Source: Caulobacter sp. UNC358MFTsu5.1 (lineage in GTDB: Bacteria > Pseudomonadota > Alphaproteobacteria > Caulobacterales > Caulobacteraceae). From it: 64,000 bases of DNA. Positions 37,451-47,593 of the stretch are shown here, one piece after another. Position 1 is the first letter of the stretch; each line of letters begins with the position of its first letter. The stretch lies in contig NZ_JONW01000007.1 in assembly GCF_000712075.1 (NCBI RefSeq), forward strand, positions 62,001 through 126,000. Direction: 5' to 3'. The position numbers were made by a program, and so were the translations under genes. The notes beneath the pieces were generated by a model. It saw only the letters and a program-made list of their open reading frames with translations. It did not search any database and was not told the origin of the DNA.

Positions 37451-37987
37451 GTTTAGGGCGCGCATCCCCGCCTCATCGCGAACCAACCCACTGATATCGC
37501 TGACCTAAATCTTTATTCCCCGCAGGGTTTCCCGGCGGCCGCATAATCATCCCACCTCGACGCGGGAAAGGGCGCATGGCCAGCGACCGATGCGGCGGCG
37601 GGGGGCGATCGAGCGGGAAGCTCCTTCGGCGGTCCGAAAGGATCAAACCCCATCCATCTGGTGCCGGCTGGGCTCGGAACACGGATACAGCGTTGGATGG
37701 GGGCCGGTTGAGCAGCAGGCGGGCGATGAGACGCTCGCGGTCCGGGACTGGGGATCGTTGCTCCAGCCCGCCCGCCGGAGGCTTCAAGGCGGCGAGGTTC
37801 TAAGAGAACTCAGCGCCGTCGCGCTTCCGGATAACGACCGCGCGGAGCGAACGGGCTTCGTCGAAACGGTATTCTCAATTTCTTCCGGACGATGTCCGGC
37901 GCTCCGCAGCCCTTTCCATACCTTCAGCGAGAGATCGCGTGAGGCCGAGAAGCCGCGCGTGAAGACCCCCTCAGCCGCTTCGCGACA

Positions 37988-38042
37988 GCTCCCCCTGAGG
38001 GGGAGCATCCGCTCGGCCTGGATCCTCCCCCTCAGGGGGAGG
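37988..38042. repeat. Pair of CTCCCCCT-type palindromes
   Basis: GCTCCCCCTGAGGGGGAGC (37988-38006) and CCTCCCCCTCAGGGGGAGG (38024-38042) are two near-identical palindromes 17 bp apart, upstream of the metG promoter. Confidence 0.75.
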
Positions 38043-38077
38043 TGGCCCGGAGGGCCGGAGGGGGAAGGCACGGCGCT

Positions 38078-38105
38078 TTCGTTTCCGCCCTGGGCCTTCT
38101 ATATG
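38078..38105 (+). promoter_or_regulatory. Possible metG promoter
   Basis: TTCGTT and TATATG are spaced by 16 bp and would start transcription about 24 bp before the metG ATG. The -35 is weak. Confidence 0.35.
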
Positions 38106-38135
38106 CAACCGCTCCTCGACTCCCCCGGAAGACCC

Positions 38136-39845
38136 ATGGCCCGCATCCTGATCACCTCCGCCCTGCCGTACATCAACGGCATCAAGCACCTGGGCAATCT
38201 GGCGGGATCCATGCTGCCGGCCGACGTCTACGCCCGCTTCCAGCGTGCCCGCGGCCACGACACCCTCTACATCTGCGCCACAGACGAGCACGGCACCCCC
38301 GCCGAGCTGGCCGCCGCCGCCGCGGGCCAGGACGTCCAGACCTACTGCGCCGAGCAGCACGTGCTGCAATACGAGGTGGGCGTGAAGTTCGGCCTGTCGT
38401 GGGACTGGTTCGGCCGCTCGTCCTCGCCGCAGAACCACCGCCTGACCCAGCACTTCTGCGAGGTGCTGGAAGAGCGCGGCCTGATCGAGGAACGCGTCGA
38501 CCAGATGGTCTATTCCATCGACGACAAGCGCTTCCTGCCCGACCGCTACATCGAGGGCACGTGTCCGCATTGCGGGTTTGAAAAGGCGCGCGGCGACCAG
38601 TGCGACAACTGCGGCAACCTGCTGGACCCGACCGACCTGATCAATCCGTACTCGGTGATCTCGGGCTCGCGGAACCTGGAGGTGCGCGACACCAAGCACC
38701 TCTATCTGCTGCAGACCAAGATGGCCGACCGCATCCGGACCTGGGTCGACGGCCACGCCGACTGGCCGCTGCTGGCCAAGTCGATCGCCTACAAGCACCT
38801 GGACGAGGGCCTGATCGACCGGGGCATCACCCGCGACCTTTCCTGGGGCATCCCGGTGACCAAGGGCGAATTCCCGCGCCCGGGTTTCGAGGACAAGGTC
38901 TTCTACGTCTGGTTCGACGCCCCGATCGAATACATCGCCGCCACCCAGGAATGGGCGCAGGCCCAGCCGGACCGCGACTGGAAGTCGTGGTGGCGCACCG
39001 ACGAGGGCGCGGACGACGTCCGCTACGTCCAGTTCATGGGCAAGGACAACGTCGCCTTCCACACCGTCAGCTTCCCGGCGACCATCCTGGGTTCGGAAGA
39101 GCCGTGGAAGAGCGTCGACATGCTCAAGGCCTTCAACTGGCTCAACTGGTACGGCGGTAAGTTCTCGACCTCGAACAAGCGCGGCGTGTTCATGGACGCG
39201 GCCCTGGAGATCCTGCCGCCCGATCTGTGGCGCTGGTACCTGACCTCGAACTCGCCGGAGAGCAGCGACACGGCCTTCACCTGGGAGCAGTTCGCCAGCG
39301 CCGTGAACCGCGACCTGGCCGACGTTCTGGGCAACTTCGTCAACCGCATCCTGAAGTTCACCGAGAGCAAGTTCGACGGCGTGATCCCCGAGGGCGGCGC
39401 CCCCGGCCCGCTGGAGGAGAAGCTGTTCGCCGACGTCTCCGCGCGCCTGGCGGACTTGGCCGAGCAGATGGACGCCATCGAGGTGCGCAAGAGCGCCCAG
39501 GCCCTGCGCGCCCTGTGGGTGGTCGGCAACGAGTATCTGCAGGAAGCCGCCCCGTGGACGGCGATCAAGACCGACCGCGACCGCGCCGCCGTGATCGTCC
39601 GCACCGCCCTGAACCTGGCGGCCCTGTACGCCCGCATCTCCGCGCCGTTCATCCCGTTCGCCGCCGAGAAGATCGCCGAGGCCTTCTCGCAGGCCTATCC
39701 GGGCGCTTGGCCGACCACCGAAGCGGCCGCCGAGCTGTCGACCCTGCCGGTCGGCCTGTCGGTCCGCGCGCCGGAGGTGCTGTTCAAGAAGATCGAGGAC
39801 GAGCAGATCGCCGAATGGACCGAGCGCTTCGGCGGGGCGGAATAG
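38136..39845 (+). CDS. metG: Methionine-tRNA ligase
   Basis: A 569-residue class I aminoacyl-tRNA synthetase that charges tRNA-Met. The HIGH-type motif is HLGN (18-21, in [14 protein letters not shown]). A four-cysteine zinc knot (CPHC and CDNC, about residues 143-159) is present. The KMSKS-type motif is KFSTSNKRG (about 341-349), and the anticodon-binding domain follows. It lacks the C-terminal tRNA-binding OB domain of longer forms. The frame is open for 540 bp upstream without a family match. An MFS gene starts 1 bp after its stop. Confidence 0.95.
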   Translation: MARILITSALPYINGIKHLGNLAGSMLPADVYARFQRARGHDTLYICATDEHGTPAELAAAAAGQDVQTYCAEQHVLQYEVGVKFGLSWDWFGRSSSPQNHRLTQHFCEVLEERGLIEERVDQMVYSIDDKRFLPDRYIEGTCPHCGFEKARGDQCDNCGNLLDPTDLINPYSVISGSRNLEVRDTKHLYLLQTKMADRIRTWVDGHADWPLLAKSIAYKHLDEGLIDRGITRDLSWGIPVTKGEFPRPGFEDKVFYVWFDAPIEYIAATQEWAQAQPDRDWKSWWRTDEGADDVRYVQFMGKDNVAFHTVSFPATILGSEEPWKSVDMLKAFNWLNWYGGKFSTSNKRGVFMDAALEILPPDLWRWYLTSNSPESSDTAFTWEQFASAVNRDLADVLGNFVNRILKFTESKFDGVIPEGGAPGPLEEKLFADVSARLADLAEQMDAIEVRKSAQALRALWVVGNEYLQEAAPWTAIKTDRDRAAVIVRTALNLAALYARISAPFIPFAAEKIAEAFSQAYPGAWPTTEAAAELSTLPVGLSVRAPEVLFKKIEDEQIAEWTERFGGAE

Positions 39846-39846
39846 G

Positions 39847-41031
39847 GTGACCGACGGGGCGGGGGCAGGGCGCCTTTCAACCCAAACCCGCCTGGGCCTG
39901 TTCTACGTCGTCTCGTATCTCGGCACCGGCGTCAGCCTGCCGTTCATCGCCACCTATTTCCGCTCGCGCGGCCTGAGCGGGGCCGAGATCGGGCTGATCC
40001 TGGCCGTGCCGATGCTGGCGCGGCCGTTCACCGGACCGGTGCTGGCGGTGTGGGCCGACGGCTTCGCCCTGCGGCGCACGCCCCTGGCCCTGCTGGCCCT
40101 GGGGGCGGCGGCCGGCTACCTGGCCCTGCCGGTCGCGCCGGGCTTCTGGGGGCTGCTGGCCTGCTGGCTGGTGGGCATGACCTGCCTGACCACCCTGACC
40201 CCGCTGATCGACGTCCTGACCCTGCGGCGCTCGCGGCTGGACGGCTTCAACTACGGCCTGCCGCGCGGCGCGGGCTCGGCGGCCTTCATCGTCGCCAACC
40301 TGGCCATGGGGGCGATCCTGGCGGTCATGGCGCCCAGCGTGATCGTGGCCTGGATCACCACGGCGGCCGTCGGCGTCGCCGTGATCTCGGCCCTGGTCCT
40401 GCCGGCCGACCGCGTCCACGAGGCTGGAGCCCCCCAGCTCGGCTCCGCCGAGCGCTGGAAGGGCCTGGGCGGCCTGCTGCGCGACCGCACCTTCGTGCTG
40501 GCCGTGGTCACCGCCGGCCTGATCCAGGGGACGCACGCCTTCTACTACGGCTTCTCGGCCCTGCTGTGGCGCAAGGAGGAAATCTCGGCCCCGATGATCG
40601 GCGTGCTCTGGGGCGTCGGGGTGGCGGTCGAGGTCGGCTTCATGTGGTTCGCCGAGCCGTGGCGGCGCAAGGTCGGGCCCGAGAAGCTGCTGGTGCTGGG
40701 CGGGGCGGCGGCGCTGCTGCGCTGGAGCGCCTACGCCTTCATGCCGCCGCTGTGGCTCCTGTTCCCGCTGCAGGCCCTGCACGCCCTGACCTTCGCGGCC
40801 AGCTTCATGGCCTCGCTGCGGCTGATCGAGCGCCTGGCCCCGCCCCAGAGCGCCTCGGCCGCCCAGGCGATCAACTCGGCCCTGTCGGCCGGCTTCGTCC
40901 TGGGCGTGGGCACGCTGGCGGCCGGCCCGCTGTTCGACGCCTTCGGGCCGAGGGGCTACCTGGCCATGGCGGCGATGGGCGGGCTGGGGCTGATCGGGGC
41001 GGTGATGCTGACCAAGCGGGCGGGGCGCTAG
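39847..41031 (+). CDS. MFS transporter (phenylpropionate permease-like)
   Basis: A 394-residue inner-membrane protein with about 12 helices. The opening LFYVVSYLGTGVSLPFIATY and ARPFTGPVLAVWAD resemble the MFS_1-like group that includes the phenylpropionate permease HcaT. The start is a GTG one base after the metG stop, so translation is probably coupled. The substrate cannot be inferred. A GGGGACA repeat doublet follows it. Confidence 0.82.
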   Translation: MTDGAGAGRLSTQTRLGLFYVVSYLGTGVSLPFIATYFRSRGLSGAEIGLILAVPMLARPFTGPVLAVWADGFALRRTPLALLALGAAAGYLALPVAPGFWGLLACWLVGMTCLTTLTPLIDVLTLRRSRLDGFNYGLPRGAGSAAFIVANLAMGAILAVMAPSVIVAWITTAAVGVAVISALVLPADRVHEAGAPQLGSAERWKGLGGLLRDRTFVLAVVTAGLIQGTHAFYYGFSALLWRKEEISAPMIGVLWGVGVAVEVGFMWFAEPWRRKVGPEKLLVLGGAAALLRWSAYAFMPPLWLLFPLQALHALTFAASFMASLRLIERLAPPQSASAAQAINSALSAGFVLGVGTLAAGPLFDAFGPRGYLAMAAMGGLGLIGAVMLTKRAGR

Positions 41032-41038
41032 CGTGGTC

Positions 41039-41117
41039 GGGGACATGCCCTCGCGGCGTGTCCCCATGACCGGGCGCGGCCCTCTTCGATGGGGACACGC
41101 CGCAAGGGCATGTCCCC
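41039..41117. repeat. Paired GGGGACA-type palindromes in inverted orientation
   Basis: Two 27-bp units (41039-41065 and 41091-41117) have GGGGACA/TGTCCCC ends. The second is the reverse complement of the first with one mismatch. It lies between convergent genes. Confidence 0.85.
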
Positions 41118-41128
41118 AGCCGCGAGGC

Positions 41129-43042
41129 CTAGATCTCGTAGTCCAGCTCGCCTTCCAGCCAGGCGACGATCCGTTCGGCGGCGGCGACCGGGTCCATCTT
41201 GGTCGTGTCGATCCGCAGCTCGGGATGCTCGGGCGCCTCGTAGGGGCTGTCGATGCCGGTGAAGTTCTTCAGCTGGCCCGATCGCGCCTTCCTGTAGAGA
41301 CCCTTGATGTCGCGTTCCTCGGCCACCGCCAGCGGGGTGTCGACGAAGACCTCGACGAACTCGCCGTCCTGCAGGATCTCGCGCGCCAGGCGGCGCTCGG
41401 CCCGGAACGGCGAGATGAAGGCGGTCAGCACGATCAGGCCGGCGTCGACCATCAGCTTGGCGACCTCGGCCACCCGGCGGATGTTCTCGACCCGGTCCTC
41501 CTCGGTGAAGCCGAGGTTCTTGTTGAGGCCGTGGCGGACGTTGTCGCCGTCCAGCAGATAGGTGTGGCGACCCAGGGCGTGCAGGCGCTTCTCGACCAGG
41601 TTGGCGATCGTCGACTTGCCCGCGCCCGACAGGCCCGTCAGCCACACCACCCGGCCGCGCTGGCCCTTCAGCGCCGCCCGCGAGGCCTTGCTGACGTCGG
41701 TGTGCTGCCAGTGGATGTTGTCGGCCCGGCGCAGGGCGAAGTTCAGCAGGCCCGCGCCGACGGTGCGGTTGCTGATCCGGTCGATCAGGATGAAGCCGCC
41801 CAGGTCGCGGTTCTGGGCGTAGGGCTCGAACGGGATCGCCTGGTCCAGCGACAGGTTCACCAGGCCGATCTCGTTCAGCTCCAGCTTCTTGGCCGCCAGG
41901 TGCTCCAGGGTGTTGACGTTCACCCGGTGCTTGATCTCGGTGACGCTGGCGCCGACCATCCGCGCGCCGATTTTCAGGAGATACGAGCGTCCCGGAGGGA
42001 GGGCCTCGTCGTCCATCCAGACCACGGTGGCCTCGAACTGGCCGGCCACGGCGACGGGATCGTCGGCGGCCACCAGGATGTCGCCGCGGCTGACGTCGAT
42101 CTCGTCGGCCAGGGTGATCGTCACCGACTGGCCGGCATAGGCCTCAGGCAAATCGTCGGGCTTGGTGACGATGCGGGCGACGGTGCTCTCGCGGCCCGAA
42201 GGCAGGGATTTGACGCGGTCGCCCGGACGAACGGTCCCGGCGGCGATCTGGCCCGAGAAGCCCCGGAAGTCGAGGTTCGGACGGTTGACCCACTGCACGG
42301 GCATGCGGAACGACTGGCCGCGCAGGTCGTCCTCGACCTCCACGCCCTCCAGCCAGTCCATCAGGATCGGGCCATCGAACCACGGCGACCGCTCGCCGCG
42401 CGCGGCGATGTTGTCGCCGCCCAGGCCCGAGATCGGGATGGGGGTGAAGGTTTCCAGGCCGATCTGGTCGGCGAAGGCGCGGTAGTCGGCGACGATCTTG
42501 TCGAACACCGCCTGGTCCCAGCCGACCAGGTCCATCTTGTTCACCGCCAGCACCACGTGGCGGATGCCCAGCAGCTTGACGAGATAGCTGTGGCGGCGGG
42601 TCTGGGTCAGCACGCCCTTGCGGGCGTCGATCAGGATCACGGCCGCGTCGGCGGTCGAGGCGCCGGTGACCATGTTGCGCGTGTACTGCTCGTGGCCGGG
42701 GGTGTCGGCGACAATGAACTTGCGCTTGTCGGTCGAGAAGAAGCGATAGGCGACGTCGATGGTGATGCCCTGCTCGCGCTCGGCCGCCAGGCCGTCGACC
42801 AGCAGGGCGAAGTCGATCGCGCCGCCCTGAGTGCCGACCCGCTTGGAGTCGGCCTCGAGGGCCGCCATCTGGTCCTCGAAGATCATCTTGCTGTCGTAGA
42901 GCAGACGGCCGATCAGGGTCGACTTGCCGTCGTCCACCGACCCGCAGGTGATGAAGCGCAGCAGCGACTTGTGCTGGTGGGCGACCAGATAGGCGTCGAT
43001 GTCCTCGGCGACGAGGTCGGAGGGTTTGTAGACCTTGGTCAT
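41129..43042 (-). CDS. cysNC: Bifunctional sulfate adenylyltransferase subunit 1 / adenylylsulfate kinase
   Basis: A 637-residue fusion that makes PAPS from sulfate with CysD. The N-terminal GTPase part has GSVDDGKST (34-42), [12 protein letters not shown] and NKMD, and resembles elongation factor Tu. The C-terminal APS kinase part has its own P-loop GLSGAGKST (about 467-475) and [17 protein letters not shown]. The start codon abuts the cysD stop with no gap, so the two form an operon. This is the NodQ-like arrangement common in alphaproteobacteria. Confidence 0.95.
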   Translation of the reverse strand: MTKVYKPSDLVAEDIDAYLVAHQHKSLLRFITCGSVDDGKSTLIGRLLYDSKMIFEDQMAALEADSKRVGTQGGAIDFALLVDGLAAEREQGITIDVAYRFFSTDKRKFIVADTPGHEQYTRNMVTGASTADAAVILIDARKGVLTQTRRHSYLVKLLGIRHVVLAVNKMDLVGWDQAVFDKIVADYRAFADQIGLETFTPIPISGLGGDNIAARGERSPWFDGPILMDWLEGVEVEDDLRGQSFRMPVQWVNRPNLDFRGFSGQIAAGTVRPGDRVKSLPSGRESTVARIVTKPDDLPEAYAGQSVTITLADEIDVSRGDILVAADDPVAVAGQFEATVVWMDDEALPPGRSYLLKIGARMVGASVTEIKHRVNVNTLEHLAAKKLELNEIGLVNLSLDQAIPFEPYAQNRDLGGFILIDRISNRTVGAGLLNFALRRADNIHWQHTDVSKASRAALKGQRGRVVWLTGLSGAGKSTIANLVEKRLHALGRHTYLLDGDNVRHGLNKNLGFTEEDRVENIRRVAEVAKLMVDAGLIVLTAFISPFRAERRLAREILQDGEFVEVFVDTPLAVAEERDIKGLYRKARSGQLKNFTGIDSPYEAPEHPELRIDTTKMDPVAAAERIVAWLEGELDYEI

Positions 43043-43960
43043 CTAGAAATACCCCTCCTGCTTCTTCTTCTCCATCGAGGCCGACTGGTCGTGGTCGATG
43101 ACCCGGCCCTGGCGCTCGCTGGTGGTGGCCAGGAGCATCTCCTGGATCACCTCGGGGAGGGTGGAGGCGGTGCTCTCGACCGCGCCGGTCAGGGGGTAGC
43201 AGCCCAAGGTCCGGAAGCGGACCGACCGCATCTGCGGAACCTCGCCGGGCCGCAGGCGGAAGCGGTCGTCGTCGACCATGATCAGCGCGCCGTCGCGCTC
43301 GACCACCGGGCGCTCGGCCGCGAAGTACAGCGGCACGATCGGGATGTTCTCCAGATGGATGTATTGCCAGACGTCCAGCTCGGTCCAGTTGGAGATCGGG
43401 AAGACGCGCAGGCTTTCGCCGGGATGCTTGCGGGTGTTGTACAGCTTCCAGAGTTCCGGCCGCTGGTCCTTGGGGTCCCAGCGCTGCTCGGCGGTGCGGA
43501 AGCTGAAGACGCGCTCCTTGGCCCGGCTCTTCTCCTCGTCGCGGCGGGCGCCGCCGAAGGCCGCGTCGAAGCCGTACTTGGCCAGGGCCTGCTTGAGGCC
43601 CTCGGTCTTCCAGAGATCGGTGTGCAGGGCGCTGCCGTGGTCGAACGGGTTGATGCCGCGAGCCTCGGCCTCGGGGTTCTTGTGGACCAGCAGGTCGAAG
43701 CCGAGTTGCTGGGCGATGGTGTCGCGCAGCTCGTACATCGCCTTGAACTTCCAGGTCGTGTCGACGTGCAGCAGCGGGAAGGGGGGCTTGGACGGATAGA
43801 ACGCCTTGGCCGCCAGGTGCAGCATCACCGCGCTGTCCTTGCCGATCGAATACAGCATGACCGGGTTTTCGCACTCGGCCGCCACTTCGCGCAGGATGTG
43901 GATGCTTTCGGCTTCCAGGCGCTGCAGGTGCGTCAGGCGGGCCGGGGACAGCGCACTCAT
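43043..43960 (-). CDS. cysD: Sulfate adenylyltransferase subunit 2
   Basis: A 305-residue ATP-pyrophosphatase that adenylates sulfate together with CysN. The PP-loop is SIGKDS (38-43, in [14 protein letters not shown]). The later [36 protein letters not shown] and [15 protein letters not shown] are family segments. The chosen ATG gives the usual length. The frame extends 66 codons further upstream without similarity. The roughly 280-bp gap to the divergent gene must hold its promoter, which I could not pin down. Confidence 0.95.
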   Translation of the reverse strand: MSALSPARLTHLQRLEAESIHILREVAAECENPVMLYSIGKDSAVMLHLAAKAFYPSKPPFPLLHVDTTWKFKAMYELRDTIAQQLGFDLLVHKNPEAEARGINPFDHGSALHTDLWKTEGLKQALAKYGFDAAFGGARRDEEKSRAKERVFSFRTAEQRWDPKDQRPELWKLYNTRKHPGESLRVFPISNWTELDVWQYIHLENIPIVPLYFAAERPVVERDGALIMVDDDRFRLRPGEVPQMRSVRFRTLGCYPLTGAVESTASTLPEVIQEMLLATTSERQGRVIDHDQSASMEKKKQEGYF

Positions 43961-44238
43961 GGACGGGTCCGCAAAGGCGTCGTGCGACAGCGAAGCGACT
44001 TGGGTAGGGGGCAAAACGCTTATCCGCAAATGGAAAGCTCCGCCGACGCACGGAGGCGCGGCGACGGAAGGGGGGATGTTGGTCGTGGACCTAGGTCCCG
44101 GGGGGCGAGCGGGCAAGGCGGGGAAATCTGCAGGCGCTGTGAGCTTCGATGGCGCCACGCGGCGGGAGCGGGGCCTTTCATGACCAAAAGTTCACTCGCC
44201 TCCCGCGACGAACCGCCGCATAACGCCGCTATCGGAAA

Positions 44239-44451
44239 ATGGGCTTCCCGATGTCCTCCCTGGCTGAATTCATCGCCGCGATCGTGCTCTGGCTGTCGTC
44301 GATGGCGCTTTGCCAGTTCGGCATGGCCGTCGAGCATCGCGCCAAGGAGCCGCCCAAGGCCGAACGGGTCATCGCCCGCTCGCCCCGCCAGCAGGCCGTC
44401 CAGACCATCGAGCGCTGTCCCAAGCTGCATCGGACCGAGGTCAGCGCCTAG
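44239..44451 (+). CDS. Small membrane-anchored hypothetical protein
   Basis: A 70-residue protein with one hydrophobic N-terminal helix (SLAEFIAAIVLWLSSMALC) and a basic, polar C-terminus with a single later cysteine (ERCPKLHR). Third-codon bases are strongly G or C, like real genes here. A second ATG 12 bases downstream is an alternative, and neither has a strong ribosome-binding site. It sits directly upstream of tipN on the same strand, about 175 bp away. Function unknown. Confidence 0.55.
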   Translation: MGFPMSSLAEFIAAIVLWLSSMALCQFGMAVEHRAKEPPKAERVIARSPRQQAVQTIERCPKLHRTEVSA

Positions 44452-44625
44452 GATCGCGCCTGGGTCCCGGACGCGCCAACCCCTTCGCCAGATTGGAAAA
44501 CCGGCGGAACCCGCTATGCGGGCCGGCTTTTCGCCGCTAGGTTTATTCGTTGCGTGCGAGAGGGGCGTCCGCGCGGCGATGTTCATCCGGCCCCGAGCCG
44601 TTTCGCCCTGGGACTATGGCTGCGT

Positions 44626-47592
44626 ATGAAGCCCAAGAAGCGCCAACCGCTTGATTTCACCGGCATTCCCGTGGAGCCGCCGGTCGATGACGTCGATCGC
44701 GCCATCGAGGCGGAAGCCGAACCCGATGCGGACGCGCCGGTCAGTGAACCGGACCTGGACCTCGATATAGCCGCCGTTCCCGACGCGTCGGCCCCGCCGA
44801 TTCTCGACCGTGGTCCGCTGGACCTCGGGCCCGAACCCGCGCCGGAGCCGCCCGCGGCCCCCGCGCCGCAGACCTCGCGCGCCAGCGCGCGCCGCGGCTT
44901 CTTCGGCTCTGCGTCCAAGCCGGCGCCCAAGTCCGAGCCTGAACCCGAAGCCCAACCTGAATCCAAGGCCTTCGAACCGGTCGAACCGCCGACGGTCGAA
45001 GCCGTCGATCCCGAGCCGGAAGCGGTGATCGAGCCGGCGCCGCCGCCGAAGTCGAACTTCAAGCCGCCCGAACCGGAAGCCGATCCAGCGCCGTTCACCC
45101 CGGCCCGGGGCCGGCGCAGCGCGCCGGTCGAGGCCGAGCCCCTGGCTCCGCTGCCGTCGTTCCTGACCGCGCCGGTCGCCAGCCAGGCGGCCCAGCCGCC
45201 GGCCCCGGTCGTCGAGCCGGAACCGCCGGCTCCGTCCAAGCGGTTCGAGGCGGCGGTGTCCAAGCCGCGCGAGACGGCGCCGGCCGCGCCCGAGACGCCC
45301 GTCACCACGCTGTCGACGGCCCGCGAAGGCAAGAAGCCGATGCCGGCGCCGCTGTTCTGGAGCCTGGCGGTCGCCGCCGCGGCGCTGTGGACCCTGGGCC
45401 CGATCGCCTTCGCGCTAGGTTACGGCGCGGGCGTGCCCGCCCTGAAGGTCGACCAGTTCGCCCTGACCGTGTTCGCGGCCCTGGCCGTCGGGCCGGCCGT
45501 CTTCACCCTGCTGGGCGCCTACATGCTGCGCCAGGCCATGGGCGTCTCCGCCGAGCTGAAGCACAGCCGGACCGTGACCGACCGCCTGGTCACCCCCGCC
45601 GCCCTGGCCGCGGCCGGGGTCGACGGCATGGTCGAGCGCATCCGCGGCCAGATCGACGCGGCCACCGCCGCCGCCGAGGACGCCCGCAACCGCGTCCAGG
45701 AACTGCGCGAGGCCCTGGCCGAGGAGACCCTCGCCCTGGCCCAGACCACCAGCGAGTCCGCCCGCATGGTGCAGCAGCTGTCCGAGGGCCTGGGTCACGA
45801 GCGCCAGGCCATGCACGCCCTGTCGACCACGCTGGACGCCCAGTCCACGGCGGTGGTCGACGCCATCGGCAGCCAGGCGCGCATGGTCGCCGAGGCGTCC
45901 GACCTGGCCGAGACCCAGCTGCGCGAGGCCGAAGCCGCCCTGGCCGCCCGCGCCGCCGACCTGGCCGCCGCCGCCGCCGAGGCGTCGGACGCCGCCCGCG
46001 TCGGGGCCGAGGACCTGTCGCGCCAGATCGCCCGCCTGGAGACCGCCGGCCAAGGCGTCGGCGACCAGATGGGCGCCGTCGAGCGCACCCTGGCGTCCCA
46101 GCGCGCCGCGCTGGTCGCCGCCAGCCAGCAGCTGCGCACCGACCAGGAGGATTTCGCCGCCGAGAGCGAGACCCGCACCGCCCAGCTCACCGAGTTCATC
46201 GGCCACACCCGCGCCGGCGCCACCGAGATGAGCGACATGGCGGCCATGGGGGCCGAGGTACTGCGCGGCCTGATCGGTTCGGCGGCCCAGCAGCTGCGTG
46301 AAGTCGCCGAGACCGCCCGCGCCGAGCGCGAGGCCCTGGCGGCCGAGACCTCCAGCGCCATCGCCGCCCTGGCCAGCGCCGCCGGCGGCCAGCGCGCCGA
46401 CCTGGAAACGGCCCTGGCCCAGGCCATGGAAGCCATGGCCGAGGCGGCCCGCAAGGCCAACGAAGGCGTCGAGCTGCGCGTCGAGGCCGCCCGCATCCGC
46501 GTCGACCAGCTGAACGAGATCGCCTTCGCCGCCGGCCAGAAGGCCGACACGGTGTTCGAGTCCCGCATGGACGAGGCCCGCGACCTGATCGAGCAGTCGG
46601 CCCAGGTGGTCGAGCAGGCCGGCGCCCGCACCGCCCAGAAGCTGTCCGAAGCGGTCGAGACCGCGCGCGGCACGATCACCGAGATGGAGGCCATGCTGGC
46701 CGACGTCGGCCGCCGCACCGCCGACCTGCCCGCCGAGGCCCTGGCCCGCGCCAACGAGGTCCGGGCCCAGATCGAGCAGGGCATCGAGGACCTCCGCACC
46801 TCCGCCCGCCGGACCGCCGAGGAGACCGCGGCGATCGACCAGGCCTTCCAGGAGCGGGTCCGCCGCAACTACGACATGCTCAGCGAGGCCGTCGGCCGGA
46901 TGGGCGCCGTCCAGCCTCCCGCCGCCACGCCGTCCCGCGCGCCGCCGCCACTGAACCGTCAGGTCCAAGCCGCCGCGCCGCCGCCGCCGTCTCCGCCGCA
47001 GTCCACGCCGGCCCCAAGGCCCGCCAACGAGCCCAGCGCCGAGGAGGCCGGGCTGCGGCCGCGCCTGCGTCTGACGCCGACCGCCACCGACGACGAATTC
47101 CGCTCGGTGTTCGACGCTGCCGGCGGTCGCAACGCCGCGCCGTCCGCGCCCGCCGAGCGGGCCGAACCGCAGCAGGGCGGCGGCCTGTCGTGGCGCAACC
47201 TGCTGTCGGGCCTGGAGAGCGCCGCCCCCGGCGACGCCGCCTTGGGCGAGAAGATGGCCGGCGAGATCCTGGCCATGGGCATCGATCCGACGGCCCTGCT
47301 GCCCCGCGCCCGCATCGACGAGATCGCCGCCACGATCCAGACCCACGACGAGGGCGCATCGCGCGAGGTGGTCAAGAAGCTGGCCCCGGCCGCCATCCGC
47401 CGGCTGGTCCGCCGCCTGTTCTCCGACGCGGGGCTGCGGGCCGACGCCGAGCGCTTCCTGCGCCGCTACGCCGGCATGATGGACGAGGCGTCCGAGCAGG
47501 ACCGCGAGGGCTTCCTGGTGGCGGCGCTGCTGTCGTCCGACGCCGGCCGCGCCTATCTGCTGCTGGACGCGGCCTTCGGGGACCTGGCCTAG
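44626..47592 (+). CDS. tipN: Cell polarity landmark protein TipN
   Basis: A 988-residue membrane-anchored coiled-coil protein that marks the new cell pole in Caulobacter and orients flagellum placement and chromosome segregation. The N-terminal 240 residues are Pro-, Glu- and Ala-rich and disordered. Two membrane helices lie at about 242-266 (APLFWSLAVAAAALWTLGP) and 277-303. A long coiled coil rich in Ala, Glu and Arg covers about 305-765. A second Pro-rich linker and a folded helical C-terminus (about 855-988) follow. The start MKPKKRQPLDFTGI and the cysNC-cysD neighbours match the tipN locus as I remember it. Confidence 0.9.
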   Translation: MKPKKRQPLDFTGIPVEPPVDDVDRAIEAEAEPDADAPVSEPDLDLDIAAVPDASAPPILDRGPLDLGPEPAPEPPAAPAPQTSRASARRGFFGSASKPAPKSEPEPEAQPESKAFEPVEPPTVEAVDPEPEAVIEPAPPPKSNFKPPEPEADPAPFTPARGRRSAPVEAEPLAPLPSFLTAPVASQAAQPPAPVVEPEPPAPSKRFEAAVSKPRETAPAAPETPVTTLSTAREGKKPMPAPLFWSLAVAAAALWTLGPIAFALGYGAGVPALKVDQFALTVFAALAVGPAVFTLLGAYMLRQAMGVSAELKHSRTVTDRLVTPAALAAAGVDGMVERIRGQIDAATAAAEDARNRVQELREALAEETLALAQTTSESARMVQQLSEGLGHERQAMHALSTTLDAQSTAVVDAIGSQARMVAEASDLAETQLREAEAALAARAADLAAAAAEASDAARVGAEDLSRQIARLETAGQGVGDQMGAVERTLASQRAALVAASQQLRTDQEDFAAESETRTAQLTEFIGHTRAGATEMSDMAAMGAEVLRGLIGSAAQQLREVAETARAEREALAAETSSAIAALASAAGGQRADLETALAQAMEAMAEAARKANEGVELRVEAARIRVDQLNEIAFAAGQKADTVFESRMDEARDLIEQSAQVVEQAGARTAQKLSEAVETARGTITEMEAMLADVGRRTADLPAEALARANEVRAQIEQGIEDLRTSARRTAEETAAIDQAFQERVRRNYDMLSEAVGRMGAVQPPAATPSRAPPPLNRQVQAAAPPPPSPPQSTPAPRPANEPSAEEAGLRPRLRLTPTATDDEFRSVFDAAGGRNAAPSAPAERAEPQQGGGLSWRNLLSGLESAAPGDAALGEKMAGEILAMGIDPTALLPRARIDEIAATIQTHDEGASREVVKKLAPAAIRRLVRRLFSDAGLRADAERFLRRYAGMMDEASEQDREGFLVAALLSSDAGRAYLLLDAAFGDLA

Positions 47593-47593
47593 G

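Larger units (their letters stand above)
37070..38135. other. Gene-free 1.07-kb stretch rich in inverted repeats
   Basis: No frame here has the codon bias or a family match of a real gene. A 75-codon frame at 37576 reads as arginine- and serine-rich low complexity. The stretch holds two repeat elements (listed separately), a CCCTCTCGGGGAGG half-element near 37083, and a middle part (about 37480-37970) without repeats. In the middle part a 9-bp stem, CCCCATCCA (37648) with TGGATGGGG (37694), and flanking complementary segments (CGGCGG near 37628 and CCGCCG near 37771) suggest a folded RNA, but no known class is recognised. Confidence 0.5.

Noticed and set aside
37576..37803. A 75-codon frame in the gene-free stretch before metG, starting ATG after AAGGG
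   Set aside because: Low-complexity Arg/Ser/Gly product, no family, and codon usage unlike genes here.
25521..38042. A CRISPR array suggested by the repeated GC-rich palindromes
   Set aside because: Copies are few, unequally spaced, inverted relative to each other, and no cas genes are present.
37480..38135. A riboswitch or T-box controlling metG
   Set aside because: No conserved core of a known class was recognised, and the likely promoter leaves only a short leader.
41033..44629. A plus-strand open frame of about 1,200 codons opposite cysNC-cysD
   Set aside because: Same shadow composition, and both enzymes on the other strand are complete with all motifs.
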